Source: Candidatus Zixiibacteriota bacterium
GTDB taxonomy: Bacteria; Zixibacteria; MSB-5A5; JAABVY01; JAHJOQ01
NCBI GenBank assembly: GCA_020053015.1
Contig: JAGVNY010000100.1
Coordinates: 1 to 33,880, forward strand
Reading direction: 5' to 3'
Length of the DNA stretch: 33,880 bases
The translations under genes and the position numbers were made by a program. The notes beneath the pieces were generated by a model, which was not told where the DNA came from, searched no databases, and saw only the letters and a list, made by a program, of their open reading frames with translations. Shown here piece after piece: positions 16,220-24,680 of this stretch; position 1 is the stretch's first letter; every line of letters begins with the position of its first letter.

Positions 16220-17499
16220 AAATGATGTGTGCTGCATTAGGAATCCTGCTGGCGATTCTCCTGCTCGGCAGCGCTGATCTCAGAGCGCAGGGAGACGAGG
16301 AGTCAGCGCCGGTAATCGACGAGAACTCCGCTGGAAACACGGTGGTGGTTGGCGCACGCGGACTCGCGATGGCTGGCTCGCAGATAGCGGCAGGCATGGA
16401 TGGCACGGTTTTGGTGTACAACCCGGCGCTCCTTGCGCGAATTCGCAGGATCGAGCTGCTGGCAAGCATGTCGCACGAAGGGCTGTCAAACGACGAAAAC
16501 AGAGCGGGAACAGGTTATATCACTAACTCCGCTCTTGACGGTACATCCAAGTCCTTCACCCGGCTTAACTCTCTGAATATCACTGTTCCGGTACCAACAT
16601 ACCGTGGCTCAGCGGTTGTTGCCTTCGGAGTTAACAGGAGCACATCATTCGACCAGGTGTTTCGTTACTCGCGGTCACTACAGGATGGATCAAAGCCCGA
16701 GACAGGCGCGGAATACGAGTCCGGAGGGCTTTACGTCTACAGCGCCGGTGGAGCCATGGACTTCTCACCGAGAGTGTCGGCAGGCGTATCTCTTAATCTC
16801 TATCACGGCAAGGACAACTACACCTGGGCTCGCGCATACATTGGCAGCGACGATCAACTCGGTTCGTACAGCGAGTACGTCAGCGCCAAGTATACCGGCG
16901 TATCCGCGAAAGTCGGTGTAGCGGCTGTCGTCAACGAATACGTATCTCTCGGAGCGGTAGTCGAATCTCCGATCAGCTACGATATTGACGGCGACTATGC
17001 GGGGCCGGGGCCGGACTACACATACGAGTACGAGCTGAAACATCCCTTCAGATTCGGCTTCGGAGCCGCAATGAACGTCTCACGACTCCAGCTTGCACTC
17101 GATCTGCGTTACGCTGACTGGCGGCAAATGGAGTACACGCAGTACGATCTTTACAGGATCGAGAACAGTCTGATGAACACCTATTATCGTGAAGCGCTGT
17201 CATTCGGCATCGGCGCTGAGTACCTCGTTCCCCAGATCGGCGCTAAGATCCGTGCAGGATATCTCTACGATCCGCTGCCTTACGCGGGATTTCTGGTCGA
17301 GAACGACCGCGACTATTTCTCGTTCGGAGCAGGATTCCTGATAGACAGAGTCATGACGCTTGACATCGCGTTTGTCACGGGATCGTACGAGTTCGCGAGG
17401 CCGGAACCGGATGCGGACGGAACTATGAACATATCCAAGGCGATCTTCGAGAAATACACCGTGAACCGCCTCTACGTGACTACTGCTTTCAGACTGTAG
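16216..17499 (+). CDS. FadL/OmpP1-like outer-membrane transport protein
   Basis: A 427-residue outer-membrane beta-barrel with a signal peptide (about 1-25, ending LRAQG). The mature N-terminus has the typical segment GARGLAMAGSQIAAGMDGT followed by VYNPALL, as in FadL/OmpP1 and related PorV-like proteins that pass hydrophobic compounds through the outer membrane. Alternating strands continue to a final RLYVTTAFRL. FadL members take up long-chain fatty acids or aromatics; the substrate here is unknown. AAGGAGAT lies just before the ATG, and the start overlaps the lipoprotein stop. It is the last gene of the operon and converges with the creatininase gene over only 27 bp, with no visible terminator. 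Confidence 0.8.
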   Translation: MKMMCAALGILLAILLLGSADLRAQGDEESAPVIDENSAGNTVVVGARGLAMAGSQIAAGMDGTVLVYNPALLARIRRIELLASMSHEGLSNDENRAGTGYITNSALDGTSKSFTRLNSLNITVPVPTYRGSAVVAFGVNRSTSFDQVFRYSRSLQDGSKPETGAEYESGGLYVYSAGGAMDFSPRVSAGVSLNLYHGKDNYTWARAYIGSDDQLGSYSEYVSAKYTGVSAKVGVAAVVNEYVSLGAVVESPISYDIDGDYAGPGPDYTYEYELKHPFRFGFGAAMNVSRLQLALDLRYADWRQMEYTQYDLYRIENSLMNTYYREALSFGIGAEYLVPQIGAKIRAGYLYDPLPYAGFLVENDRDYFSFGAGFLIDRVMTLDIAFVTGSYEFARPEPDADGTMNISKAIFEKYTVNRLYVTTAFRL

Positions 17500-17526
17500 A
17501 GGCTCTGGCACGCAGGAAATAACACG

Positions 17527-18264
17527 CTAAAGTCCGTTCTTGTCCCACTGCATCAGGATGTAGCGAACGAAATCGAGAACCTTCTCTCTCACCTTACCCC
17601 TGTACAGTTTTCCCTTCTCGACGTCGAAATCAGGTCTCCCCTCGCCTCGATCATTGTAGATTCCTATCGAGCCCGGATACGGATAGACGTCGGCGGCAGT
17701 TTGGTGCTCGTATACGAGATCCTCGCTGTATCTGTTTCTCTCGGCAAGAAGAGGGTCGATTGCCATGACATACCCTGTCTCGTCACACCCTGCGTGACCA
17801 CCCTCACCTCCGTAGACTTCTTTGGTGACCTCCGCACACAGCAACCACCAATGTATTACGGCGACATTGAGACCGAGCTCCTGATATGCGCGTACCGCGG
17901 CGTTCTTGAGCGCGCCGTTGTTTCCACCGTGACCGTTCAGAATAATCACGCGTCTGAACTTGTGGTACTTGAATGACCTTAGCAGATCGCAGATATATTC
18001 CTCAAAATGCTGCTCTGTAACCGTAAGCGAACCCGGGTATCCGAAGAGACTCTTCGTCACCCCATACCAGACTGGCGGAGCGAGGATCAAATCGAGCGAA
18101 CCTGCAACGTGATCGCCGATGTCTGCAGGAATATAACCGTCCGTGCCAAGGCATGCGGCGCCATGTGCCTCGATCGTCCCAACAGGCAGCAGTGCAGTTA
18201 CGGTTTTCGAAGGCACCGATTCCCTCACATCCTGCCAGAGCATTCGTTCGAGTTTGTATTTCAT
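17527..18264 (-). CDS. Creatininase-family amidohydrolase
   Basis: A 245-residue metal-dependent amidohydrolase of the creatininase family (which includes creatininase, the FAPy deformylase ArfB and MftE). The metal-ligand signature is complete: E32 and H34 in GTIEAHG, D42 in GTDGYI, H112 in NGHGGN and E162 in CDETG. These positions bind two divalent metals in characterised members. The substrate cannot be read from the sequence, and creatine metabolism should not be assumed. A strong AAGGAG site lies before the ATG. The neighbours (a DUF2064 protein 200 bp upstream on the same strand, a FadL-like gene convergent downstream) give no clue. Confidence 0.88.
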   Translation of the reverse strand: MKYKLERMLWQDVRESVPSKTVTALLPVGTIEAHGAACLGTDGYIPADIGDHVAGSLDLILAPPVWYGVTKSLFGYPGSLTVTEQHFEEYICDLLRSFKYHKFRRVIILNGHGGNNGALKNAAVRAYQELGLNVAVIHWWLLCAEVTKEVYGGEGGHAGCDETGYVMAIDPLLAERNRYSEDLVYEHQTAADVYPYPGSIGIYNDRGEGRPDFDVEKGKLYRGKVREKVLDFVRYILMQWDKNGL

Positions 18265-18466
18265 ACCTTACTCCTTAGAAGCGTGCTATCGGGTCTCTCC
18301 AGTGCCCCACTTGACGATAACAGAGCGCATGAACTCCCGCAAACGTTTTCGGTCGTGAAATTGCGATGCGGATGAGAGGGCGATACGTGGAGGAAAGGGT
18401 GTGAGTCAACGGAGGGCAGAACTTTCCTGAGACTGAATGCGGGAAATACCGGAGAGGTGTTGTTTC
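18265..18466. other. Spacer without recognised gene
   Basis: Between the DUF2064 gene and the creatininase gene, both on the minus strand. It contains the creatininase ribosome-binding site (AAGGAG) and a weak promoter-like pair (TTGCGG, 17 bases, TATCGT on the minus strand). Nothing else stands out. Confidence 0.4.
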
Positions 18467-19219
18467 TCAGCTTGGGAGATTCTTGAGAATCTGCTCGAGG
18501 GCCTGCTCGGTGCGCATTGCGGACTGCTCGTCTCCCACAAGCCTAAAATGATTGATGTCACGAACCAAGTACTCGAGATCCTCCGGCTGTCGAAGATCAT
18601 ACCAGAGATCCATCTCGTCCCAGTCAATGCTCCTATCCCTGCAGACGGTGGTCATCTGGCTGTACACCGTGGAGTCATCTGACCAGTCAATCCCCACGAG
18701 CAGATCAGGGATATTTCTCCGCATCGCGAGGAGATAGCAGTTCCCCTCAAGCGTGGGACCTATCACAAGATCGTGTTCGGATATCCTTGCAAAAGCATCC
18801 ATTATCGTGCTCTTCTGAAGCGTGGGGGTCACGCAACCGATCAATACGACTTTGGCGAGTCCGTCTCCAAAGGCAGCTTTGAACGCATTGGAAATGCGTT
18901 CGCCTCGGGACAATCCCTCCGATTCGCACATACGAAATCGATCGGACTGCAACATCTTCAGAGGCTTGCCCGTGACGCTTTCCGAGAGCTTGCCCACTAT
19001 GTCATTGACAATCTCGCCGGTCCTCCCGGGGACATAGTGAATCCTGATCTCGATGTCTCCAAGATCGAGACAATTAGTAATCGTGTCCTCGATGAATGCT
19101 CTATACAGTCCGCTCTTCTGCTCGTCGGTCAGATTGCTTGCGAGGAAACTCTCGACTCGGTCGCGATTCTGATCATCGAAGAATACTACGAGCGCCTGGT
19201 TGTTCTTCCTGTTTGTCAT
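18467..19219 (-). CDS. DUF2064/CofC-like glycosyltransferase homologue lacking signature residues
   Basis: A 250-residue protein whose overall layout matches the DUF2064 (TIGR04282, CofC-like) nucleotidyl/glycosyltransferase fold. It has the family's LYRAFIEDT segment (about residues 38-46), VVLIGCVTP (about 123-131), HDLVIGPTLEGNCYLLAM (about 149-166) and a terminal DLRQPEDLEYL. Typical members have PGxVKTRL near the start, GSDSP in the middle and DGGYYL after it. Here these are NRDRVESFL, GCVTP and EGNCYLL, so the nucleotide-binding arginine/lysine stretch and the key aspartates are gone. The protein may have lost catalysis or use a different ligand. It lies downstream of ccdA on the same strand with an 86-bp gap. 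Homology is likely; activity is doubtful. Confidence 0.7.
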   Translation of the reverse strand: MTNRKNNQALVVFFDDQNRDRVESFLASNLTDEQKSGLYRAFIEDTITNCLDLGDIEIRIHYVPGRTGEIVNDIVGKLSESVTGKPLKMLQSDRFRMCESEGLSRGERISNAFKAAFGDGLAKVVLIGCVTPTLQKSTIMDAFARISEHDLVIGPTLEGNCYLLAMRRNIPDLLVGIDWSDDSTVYSQMTTVCRDRSIDWDEMDLWYDLRQPEDLEYLVRDINHFRLVGDEQSAMRTEQALEQILKNLPS

Positions 19220-19305
19220 CTCATCGTGCTCTCGTTACCGCCGGGTCGGAATATACAAACGGCTACTGCCGAATTCAACCCAATTCAGATCAACGCCAAG
19301 AAAAA

Positions 19306-20049
19306 TCAGCCTATTTCGCCGAGGGACGGGAACCACTCGAGAAACGCGCTTGCTAATCTCTGAAGTGAATTTGTGAAGATCAGCACGCCGACGATGACCA
19401 GGAACAGCCCGCTTATGATTTCGATAGTTCTGAAATGGCGCTTGATAAAACCGAAGACACCGAGAAACGTGTTGAACACGAGCGCGGCGAAGAAGAACGG
19501 TATACCGAGTCCTAACGAGTATCCAGTCAACAGCCACATGCCCTTGAAAACAGTGTCTTCATTGGCCGCGATTCCAAGCACTGTGCCGAGAATCGGCCCG
19601 ATGCACGGGGTCCAGCCGAACGCGAACGCAAGCCCTATGACGAATATGCTGAGAAGTCCGAGCGACTTCTGCGCATAATGAAAACGTTTCTCGTACAGAA
19701 GAAACTTGATCCGAAAGATTCCCATGAAGTGGAGCCCGAAAATAATGATAAGGACTCCGGCAATCTTGTTGAAGATGTTAAGATAATCGCGCAAAACCTG
19801 TCCGACGGACGTGGCAGTCGCTCCGAGGAGTATGAATACGGATGAGAATCCGAGCACGAACACGGCCGACGACACGGCAACCCGCTTGAGGTTCCTGATT
19901 CGGGCCGCACGGTCCTTCAGATCGTCGATGCTCACTCCGGAAATGAATGAGAGGTACCCGGGTATCAACGGAAGTACGCACGGACTGATAAACGAAACGA
20001 AACCTGCTCCGAAAGCGATCCAGAAACTGATATTCACCTCACCAAACAT
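19306..20049 (-). CDS. ccdA: Cytochrome c biogenesis protein CcdA
   Basis: Inner-membrane thiol-disulfide transporter (CcdA, related to the DsbD membrane domain), which passes electrons from cytoplasmic thioredoxin to periplasmic partners for cytochrome c maturation or thiol repair. It is 247 residues with six predicted helices, the usual size. The two redox cysteines are present: FISPCVLPLIPGYLSF near residue 24 in the first helix and FGWTPCIGPILGT near residue 148 in the fourth. No fused thioredoxin domain is present. TTGGAGG precedes the ATG. A thioredoxin gene lies 2.6 kb upstream and a Ccm operon 9 kb away, so the redox chain could be assembled from this region. Confidence 0.92.
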   Translation of the reverse strand: MFGEVNISFWIAFGAGFVSFISPCVLPLIPGYLSFISGVSIDDLKDRAARIRNLKRVAVSSAVFVLGFSSVFILLGATATSVGQVLRDYLNIFNKIAGVLIIIFGLHFMGIFRIKFLLYEKRFHYAQKSLGLLSIFVIGLAFAFGWTPCIGPILGTVLGIAANEDTVFKGMWLLTGYSLGLGIPFFFAALVFNTFLGVFGFIKRHFRTIEIISGLFLVIVGVLIFTNSLQRLASAFLEWFPSLGEIG

Positions 20050-20128
20050 CGAACCTCCAACTGGTCGGGTAAGAAGACATGCTAACGAATGGATGGCAAT
20101 AGCGAGAGGACATCTGCAACAACACGCG

Positions 20129-21271
20129 CTACATCTTCTTCAGAGTCGTGAGAATCTCGGATACCATTCGTCGCAGATCGTCCCCGGAGTATTTCTCAAG
20201 CATCTTCTCAGCGAGTCTATCAGCTACCTCTTTGACAAGCAACTTCTCAGCGAGAGTCAACTTGACCGGGTCAGTCTGTTGCGAGTCATCCAGCCCGGTA
20301 ACCGGCAATTCTACGGGTAACGGAGTAGCGGGCATTATTCGCGATATGTCTATCTTGGATGAGCCGATTTCCTCTGCTGCAAATTGTCCGGTCGAGGTGG
20401 TTCTTGTTGCCGGCACACCAGGTACCGCTGCCGGCTTCGGGCCCCCCAGCTCCACTGCATCGGGCAACGCACCCTTTGCCTCTTGGTCATGTCGCTCGCC
20501 CGTTATTTCCTTTTTCATCTCGCGCACAAACCAACTGTAGTCATGGGGTTGTACGATCTCAGTCTCAACGGTCGGTCTGCCAAGACCGTACTGGTCTTCC
20601 GAAAGGACGATAGGTTCGTCGGGAGAGCGGCCCTTGGAGACTCCTGTCAGGGCTGCAACGTGCTGTTTTGGCGCTGGTTCTTCCAACACATCTTCTACCT
20701 CGTTCTGGTCATCAGTGCGTCCCTTGGCGTTTGCAAGGAAGATGCCGTCAAGCTGTTGGGACAGCTTGTCATCCTTCTGATCGTCAGCGAACAAAGCGCT
20801 GAAATCGACCTCAGCGTCATGCCCTTCCTCCATCTCGAACTCGTGAACATCATCGCCGAGATCGCGTCTGTCGGAGATCGCTCCGTTTGACTCGCCCTCG
20901 ATCTCAACGTTTAACACCTGAGCGGTCCTGTCGATGAGATCCTGCGGGGAAAACGGCTTATTCAGAGTATCGTCCGCAAGCGAAGAAAGAAGCTGGTGCT
21001 GATTTACTATCTCCGAGGTGGACAAAAGGAGTACTGTCTTGACGCCAGCCGTCTTGTGGTCGCTCTTGATTTGCTTGGAGACGGTGTAGCCGTCCATCTC
21101 CGGCAGACTCGAGTTCAGGAACGCCAAATCGACACCCGCGGTGCGTACCAGGTCGATCGCCTCCAGACCATCACAGGCTGAGACGATCTCGAATCCTCTC
21201 TTCCTGAAAAGACTCTCGGCAATCCCTCTGACGGTCTCCGATTGATCCGCTATGAGAATCTTCTTTGGCAA
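20129..21271 (-). CDS. Pseudo-receiver (response-regulator-like) protein
   Basis: A 380-residue protein with an N-terminal receiver (CheY-like) domain (about residues 1-120), an acidic and proline-rich linker of about 190 residues, and a C-terminal helical segment (VKLTLAEKLLVKEVADRL). In normal receivers the phosphorylated aspartate follows a hydrophobic strand. Here the position is asparagine (N53 in LAFLNSSLPEMDGY), and the acidic pair near residue 9 is reduced to DQ. K105 (NKPFSP) is kept. The domain probably cannot be phosphorylated in the usual way. No output or DNA-binding domain is visible. The start is TTG at 21271, directly after the rhomboid stop, with GAGAAGG before it. Its role is unknown; the arrangement suggests a scaffold or signalling adaptor. 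Confidence 0.75.
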   Translation of the reverse strand: MPKKILIADQSETVRGIAESLFRKRGFEIVSACDGLEAIDLVRTAGVDLAFLNSSLPEMDGYTVSKQIKSDHKTAGVKTVLLLSTSEIVNQHQLLSSLADDTLNKPFSPQDLIDRTAQVLNVEIEGESNGAISDRRDLGDDVHEFEMEEGHDAEVDFSALFADDQKDDKLSQQLDGIFLANAKGRTDDQNEVEDVLEEPAPKQHVAALTGVSKGRSPDEPIVLSEDQYGLGRPTVETEIVQPHDYSWFVREMKKEITGERHDQEAKGALPDAVELGGPKPAAVPGVPATRTTSTGQFAAEEIGSSKIDISRIMPATPLPVELPVTGLDDSQQTDPVKLTLAEKLLVKEVADRLAEKMLEKYSGDDLRRMVSEILTTLKKM

Positions 21272-22096
21272 TTACCTTCTCTTCTTTGAAAGATGACTCG
21301 ATGCACGTTCGAGTGTTCTTCTTTCCTTCTCAGTTAGGTTATTAATACCAACTTCGTTGATTCTGTCAAGAACTCTGTCGACCTCATCCATTAATTGCTC
21401 GGACTCATGCTGCTCTCTTGCCACTTTCCGTACCTGTTTGCGCCGCCTTACGGACAGTAATCTCCCTCTGACAAATTCGACTGCAACCGGGCGTTTCATG
21501 TACGCAAACCCAAAAATCGCACCGCCAAGATGAGTCCAGTGGGCGACGCTGTCTCCGGGACGTGCGAAGGCGTAGATTAGATCTATCGCCACCACTATCA
21601 TTATGAGATACTTGACCTTGATCGGAATTAAAAAATAGAGCAAGACCTTTCTGTCAGGCCAGAGCACCGCAAACGCAACCAAGATTCCCAGCACGGCGCC
21701 GGAAGCTCCCACGATCGGAATCGAGGAGCCCGGCATCACGAGCACCGAGAATGCTCCGGCGATGAAACCGGTAAGCAGGTAGAACTGCAGAAATCTCCGT
21801 GTTCCCCAAATCCTCGCAAGCTCGGAGCCAAACATCCAAAGCATCAGCATGTTGAAAAGAATGTGCAGCAGGCTCGACGGACTGTGCAGGAACATATACG
21901 TTGCAGCCTGAAACACGAACCCTCGAGTGACAACATCGTGAGGGGTTAGTCCGAAGAGACCGATTATCACCGAGGACTTGTCGAACAGCTCGGCCAGGAA
22001 GATGGCGACGTTGGCAATCAGGAGCCACTTAATGCTCTTAGGCATGCCGGTATCGGCTCCGACACGATACTCTTCTGAATAACCTTTGTAGTCCAT
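21272..22096 (-). CDS. Rhomboid-family intramembrane serine protease
   Basis: A 274-residue polytopic protein (about six helices) of the rhomboid family, which cleaves membrane-spanning substrates. The catalytic serine and histidine are in place: S132 in VGASGAVLG and H189 in HWTHLGGAIFGF. HILFNMLMLW (from H78) is the family's third-helix segment. The C-terminus has a soluble tail with the conserved module DRINEVGINNLTEKERRTL (about 247-265), as in many bacterial rhomboids of this group. Its stop abuts the start of the pseudo-receiver gene with no spacing, so the two are coupled. A TATATT element (minus strand, 22153-22148) may be a -10 for this gene. The substrate is unknown. Confidence 0.9.
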   Translation of the reverse strand: MDYKGYSEEYRVGADTGMPKSIKWLLIANVAIFLAELFDKSSVIIGLFGLTPHDVVTRGFVFQAATYMFLHSPSSLLHILFNMLMLWMFGSELARIWGTRRFLQFYLLTGFIAGAFSVLVMPGSSIPIVGASGAVLGILVAFAVLWPDRKVLLYFLIPIKVKYLIMIVVAIDLIYAFARPGDSVAHWTHLGGAIFGFAYMKRPVAVEFVRGRLLSVRRRKQVRKVAREQHESEQLMDEVDRVLDRINEVGINNLTEKERRTLERASSHLSKKRR

Positions 22097-22199
22097 CTCT
22101 TCCTATATCGGCGGGAAAAGGTCTGTCGTAAAGCCCACGCAGGTACTAATATACGCGATTTCCGGCGGAGGGCAGGCCCGCCCAGACTCGCTCCGGATG

Positions 22200-22643
22200 C
22201 TACTGCACTTGGTTACCAAGTGTCTGAGACATCCCCTGAAGTACTTTCTTGACACAGAGATCCTGCACCACGATCAGTCCTGCCTTGGCAGCCATCGATG
22301 CAGACTCATCATGCCTAACCCCCTCCTGAAGCCAAAGCGTCTTGGCGCCGATCTTCACCGCTTCTTCGGCAATCTCCGGTACCGATTCGCTCTTACGAAA
22401 CACGTCGACTATGTCAACTTTGGTGGGAATGTCGGAGAGGCTTGCGTAAGACCGCTCACCGAGTATTTCGGATTCAGCGGGATTCACCGGAATGATCCTG
22501 AAGCCTCGTCCCTGCAAGAATCTCCCGACCAAATTGGAGGGCCTATCCTCCTTTGAGGAAAGCCCGACCACAGCGATCACTTTGGAATCTCGGAGAATCT
22601 GCGCGATCTGGTCACGCGATGGATTCGAAAAAGTCATAATCAT
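22200..22643 (-). CDS. CoA-binding-domain protein (YccU-like)
   Basis: A 147-residue cytoplasmic protein of the CoA_binding_2 family (Rossmann-like fold, similar to the N-terminus of succinyl-CoA ligase alpha). Family segments seen are [35 protein letters not shown] and [11 protein letters not shown]; the later [13 protein letters not shown] fits too. Family members are known mostly from structures and have no settled function. The ATG at 22643 overlaps the thioredoxin stop (ATGA), so it is translated with trxA. A second ATG two codons on is possible. Confidence 0.88.
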   Translation of the reverse strand: MIMTFSNPSRDQIAQILRDSKVIAVVGLSSKEDRPSNLVGRFLQGRGFRIIPVNPAESEILGERSYASLSDIPTKVDIVDVFRKSESVPEIAEEAVKIGAKTLWLQEGVRHDESASMAAKAGLIVVQDLCVKKVLQGMSQTLGNQVQ

Positions 22644-22960
22644 CCGAGCACTTTATTGAGCCTGTCAAGGAAGGCCTTCTTCGGAACGGCGCCGACGATT
22701 TGATCCACGACCTTGCCATTCTTGAAGAAGAGCAACGACGGTATGCTCATGATTCCATATTGGCTGGCGATCTTCGTGTTCGAGTCAACGTCAACCTTTG
22801 CAACTTTCAGCTTGCCAGAGTACTCCTTGCTTAGCTCATCGACGATCGGAGCAACCATCCGACATGGTCCGCACCATTCTGCCCAGAAATCGACGAGAAC
22901 CGGAAGGTCCGACTTTAGGACTTCCTGTTCAAACGTTGCGTCAGTCACTGCGAGAGCCAT
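22640..22960 (-). CDS. trxA: Thioredoxin
   Basis: A small (106-residue) cytoplasmic thioredoxin with the canonical active site WCGPC ([11 protein letters not shown], residues 27-37). The conserved cis-proline is in [13 protein letters not shown] and the terminal helix follows. It reduces protein disulfides and could feed electrons to CcdA. GGAGG precedes the ATG at normal distance. It follows the DUF885 gene after 24 bp and overlaps the CoA-binding gene by 4 bp, making a three-gene operon. Confidence 0.96.
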   Translation of the reverse strand: MALAVTDATFEQEVLKSDLPVLVDFWAEWCGPCRMVAPIVDELSKEYSGKLKVAKVDVDSNTKIASQYGIMSIPSLLFFKNGKVVDQIVGAVPKKAFLDRLNKVLG

Positions 22961-22984
22961 CTTGCTTTTCCTCCGTACTTGAAT

Positions 22985-24628
22985 CTAACCTAACATGTCT
23001 TCAGCGATCAAACCCACAGGAACGGGCCCGTAGGAAAGAAGCTTGTCGTGAAACGATTTGAGATTCAGCTTCCCGCCACCAGCTTCTTCCAGCTGTTCAC
23101 GAAGCTTCAGTATCTCCATCTTCCCAACCATGTAGCTCATAGGCTGAGTTGGGTTCTGAGTGTATCTCTTCACCTCACCAATTGCGCTTGACTCCTCGAG
23201 CTTCGCGACATTCACCAGCATTCTCACTGCATCTTGAAAACTCATTTTGCCGAGGTGAAGTTCCACATCGATTATAACACGGCAAGCTCGCCAAAGCTGG
23301 TCTTTCAACTGAAAAAGTCTCGATTCCTGGTCAAGAAAGCCCTGTTGAAACATCAATTCTTCGCAATAAAGAGCCCAGCCTTCCACAAACACAGGTGTTC
23401 CAAAGACTTTTCGAACTGGGGATCCCAGACGACCCGCATGGAGATACTGCAGATGATGCCCCGGATATGTCTCGTGGAGAGCAATAACAGGTATCCCTGC
23501 CATCGGGTGGCCATGAAGCTGCTGCTGTTGAAGCTCCGGCGGCAGGTTTCTATCAATCGGTGTGACCCAGAGCATTCCCCTCTGATCCCGCTCGAACGGA
23601 GCGGGGGTCATATAGCCTGCGTAGGGAAATCTGCCGCGCTCGAACTCCGGTGTCTCCACAACGTCAAGTGACTCTCCCGCCGGAATGGTCACAAGGTCTC
23701 TGTCTGTGACGAACCTCTTCGCTCTTAGCGTCTCGTCCCGATATACATCCAAGAGTGTGTCCGCCGTGGGAGTTGTTTGCTTGACGTCGGCCACTAAGTC
23801 GACCCACGTTCTGCCCTTGTCAATCTCTGAAGCGACTCTCTCAAGCTCGATCACAGTTGTTTCGACCGACATGCGACCGATTTCGAGCAGTTGATCGGTG
23901 GAGTAGGGTAACATGTGGGCATTTCTGAGCAGGTAGTCGAACAATTCAGCTCCAAGACGATACTCTCCGTTGCTCGCCGGCATCAACTCCTCTCGAAGGA
24001 AACGGTCATAGTCGCCCATTGCCTCGATTGCCATTGCTGTGGCCTTCCTGATGTCAGCGGCAAGTGATTTCGACTGTGAGGCATAGCCCGGAACGACAGC
24101 CGCGAAGAAGGACATGCCGGCTTCGCAGACCTCCATGCCGAGCTTTGTCCATGCAGCAGGAACTCCCTTAGTCGAAGCGAGATTCATTTTGCCTTCAGCG
24201 AGGACACGCGGAATCTGACGCATGCGGGCAAGCACAGACTGGAGCCGCTGATCAACCGGTGCAAAATCCCTCGTGAGAAGCAGATATACCGACCAGAGAC
24301 AGATATCCGGGTAGACCGTCGCATCCCGCTCGACTCGTCTATAGCGTCTTTCGAGCTGCACGGTTGAATCAAGGCTTGCTTTCAAAACGGCGAGATCAAG
24401 TCTGTCCTCACGGGTGAGTCCCGTGCTTTCAGACTCGAAACTCGAGAGCTCAGCCACGAAACGCTCGTAGTTTGAGAGGATTTCAGACCGGCTATCCCTG
24501 TCGAGCCTCTCAAGTTGATCGTCATATGTGTGAACCCCGGCGGAGGTAGCCTCCACAGGGTTCGATTCCCACCAGAACTGAAGCGCCCGGTCTACGAGCC
24601 CTTTGAAGTCGTTATGCACAGAGACCAC
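22985..24628 (-). CDS. DUF885-family metallopeptidase-like protein
   Basis: A 547-residue protein of the DUF885 family, mainly helical. The zinc-site signature HETYPGHH (around residue 380, VIALHETYPGHHLQYLHAG) matches HExxxGHH in this family. The GWALYCEELM stretch about 50 residues on supplies a further glutamate. Metallo-carboxypeptidase activity is usually inferred for the family. No signal peptide is visible, so it is taken to be cytoplasmic. The start is a GTG at 24628 (a second GTG lies at 24619), with a weak ribosome-binding site and a promoter-like pair upstream. The trxA and CoA-binding genes follow in the same operon. Confidence 0.85.
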   Translation of the reverse strand: MVSVHNDFKGLVDRALQFWWESNPVEATSAGVHTYDDQLERLDRDSRSEILSNYERFVAELSSFESESTGLTREDRLDLAVLKASLDSTVQLERRYRRVERDATVYPDICLWSVYLLLTRDFAPVDQRLQSVLARMRQIPRVLAEGKMNLASTKGVPAAWTKLGMEVCEAGMSFFAAVVPGYASQSKSLAADIRKATAMAIEAMGDYDRFLREELMPASNGEYRLGAELFDYLLRNAHMLPYSTDQLLEIGRMSVETTVIELERVASEIDKGRTWVDLVADVKQTTPTADTLLDVYRDETLRAKRFVTDRDLVTIPAGESLDVVETPEFERGRFPYAGYMTPAPFERDQRGMLWVTPIDRNLPPELQQQQLHGHPMAGIPVIALHETYPGHHLQYLHAGRLGSPVRKVFGTPVFVEGWALYCEELMFQQGFLDQESRLFQLKDQLWRACRVIIDVELHLGKMSFQDAVRMLVNVAKLEESSAIGEVKRYTQNPTQPMSYMVGKMEILKLREQLEEAGGGKLNLKSFHDKLLSYGPVPVGLIAEDMLG

Positions 24629-24652
24629 CTGAAACGAAGAACATAAGAGGCG

Positions 24653-24680
24653 AATATAGGTCAGCGGAGAGACAAATCAA
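24653..24680 (-). promoter_or_regulatory. Possible promoter of DUF885 operon
   Basis: On the minus strand TTGATT (24680-24675) and TATATT (24658-24653) are 16 bases apart, 24 bp before the GTG. The -35 element overlaps the stop codon of the upstream gene. The spacing and -10 equal those at 28914-28941. Confidence 0.4.
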
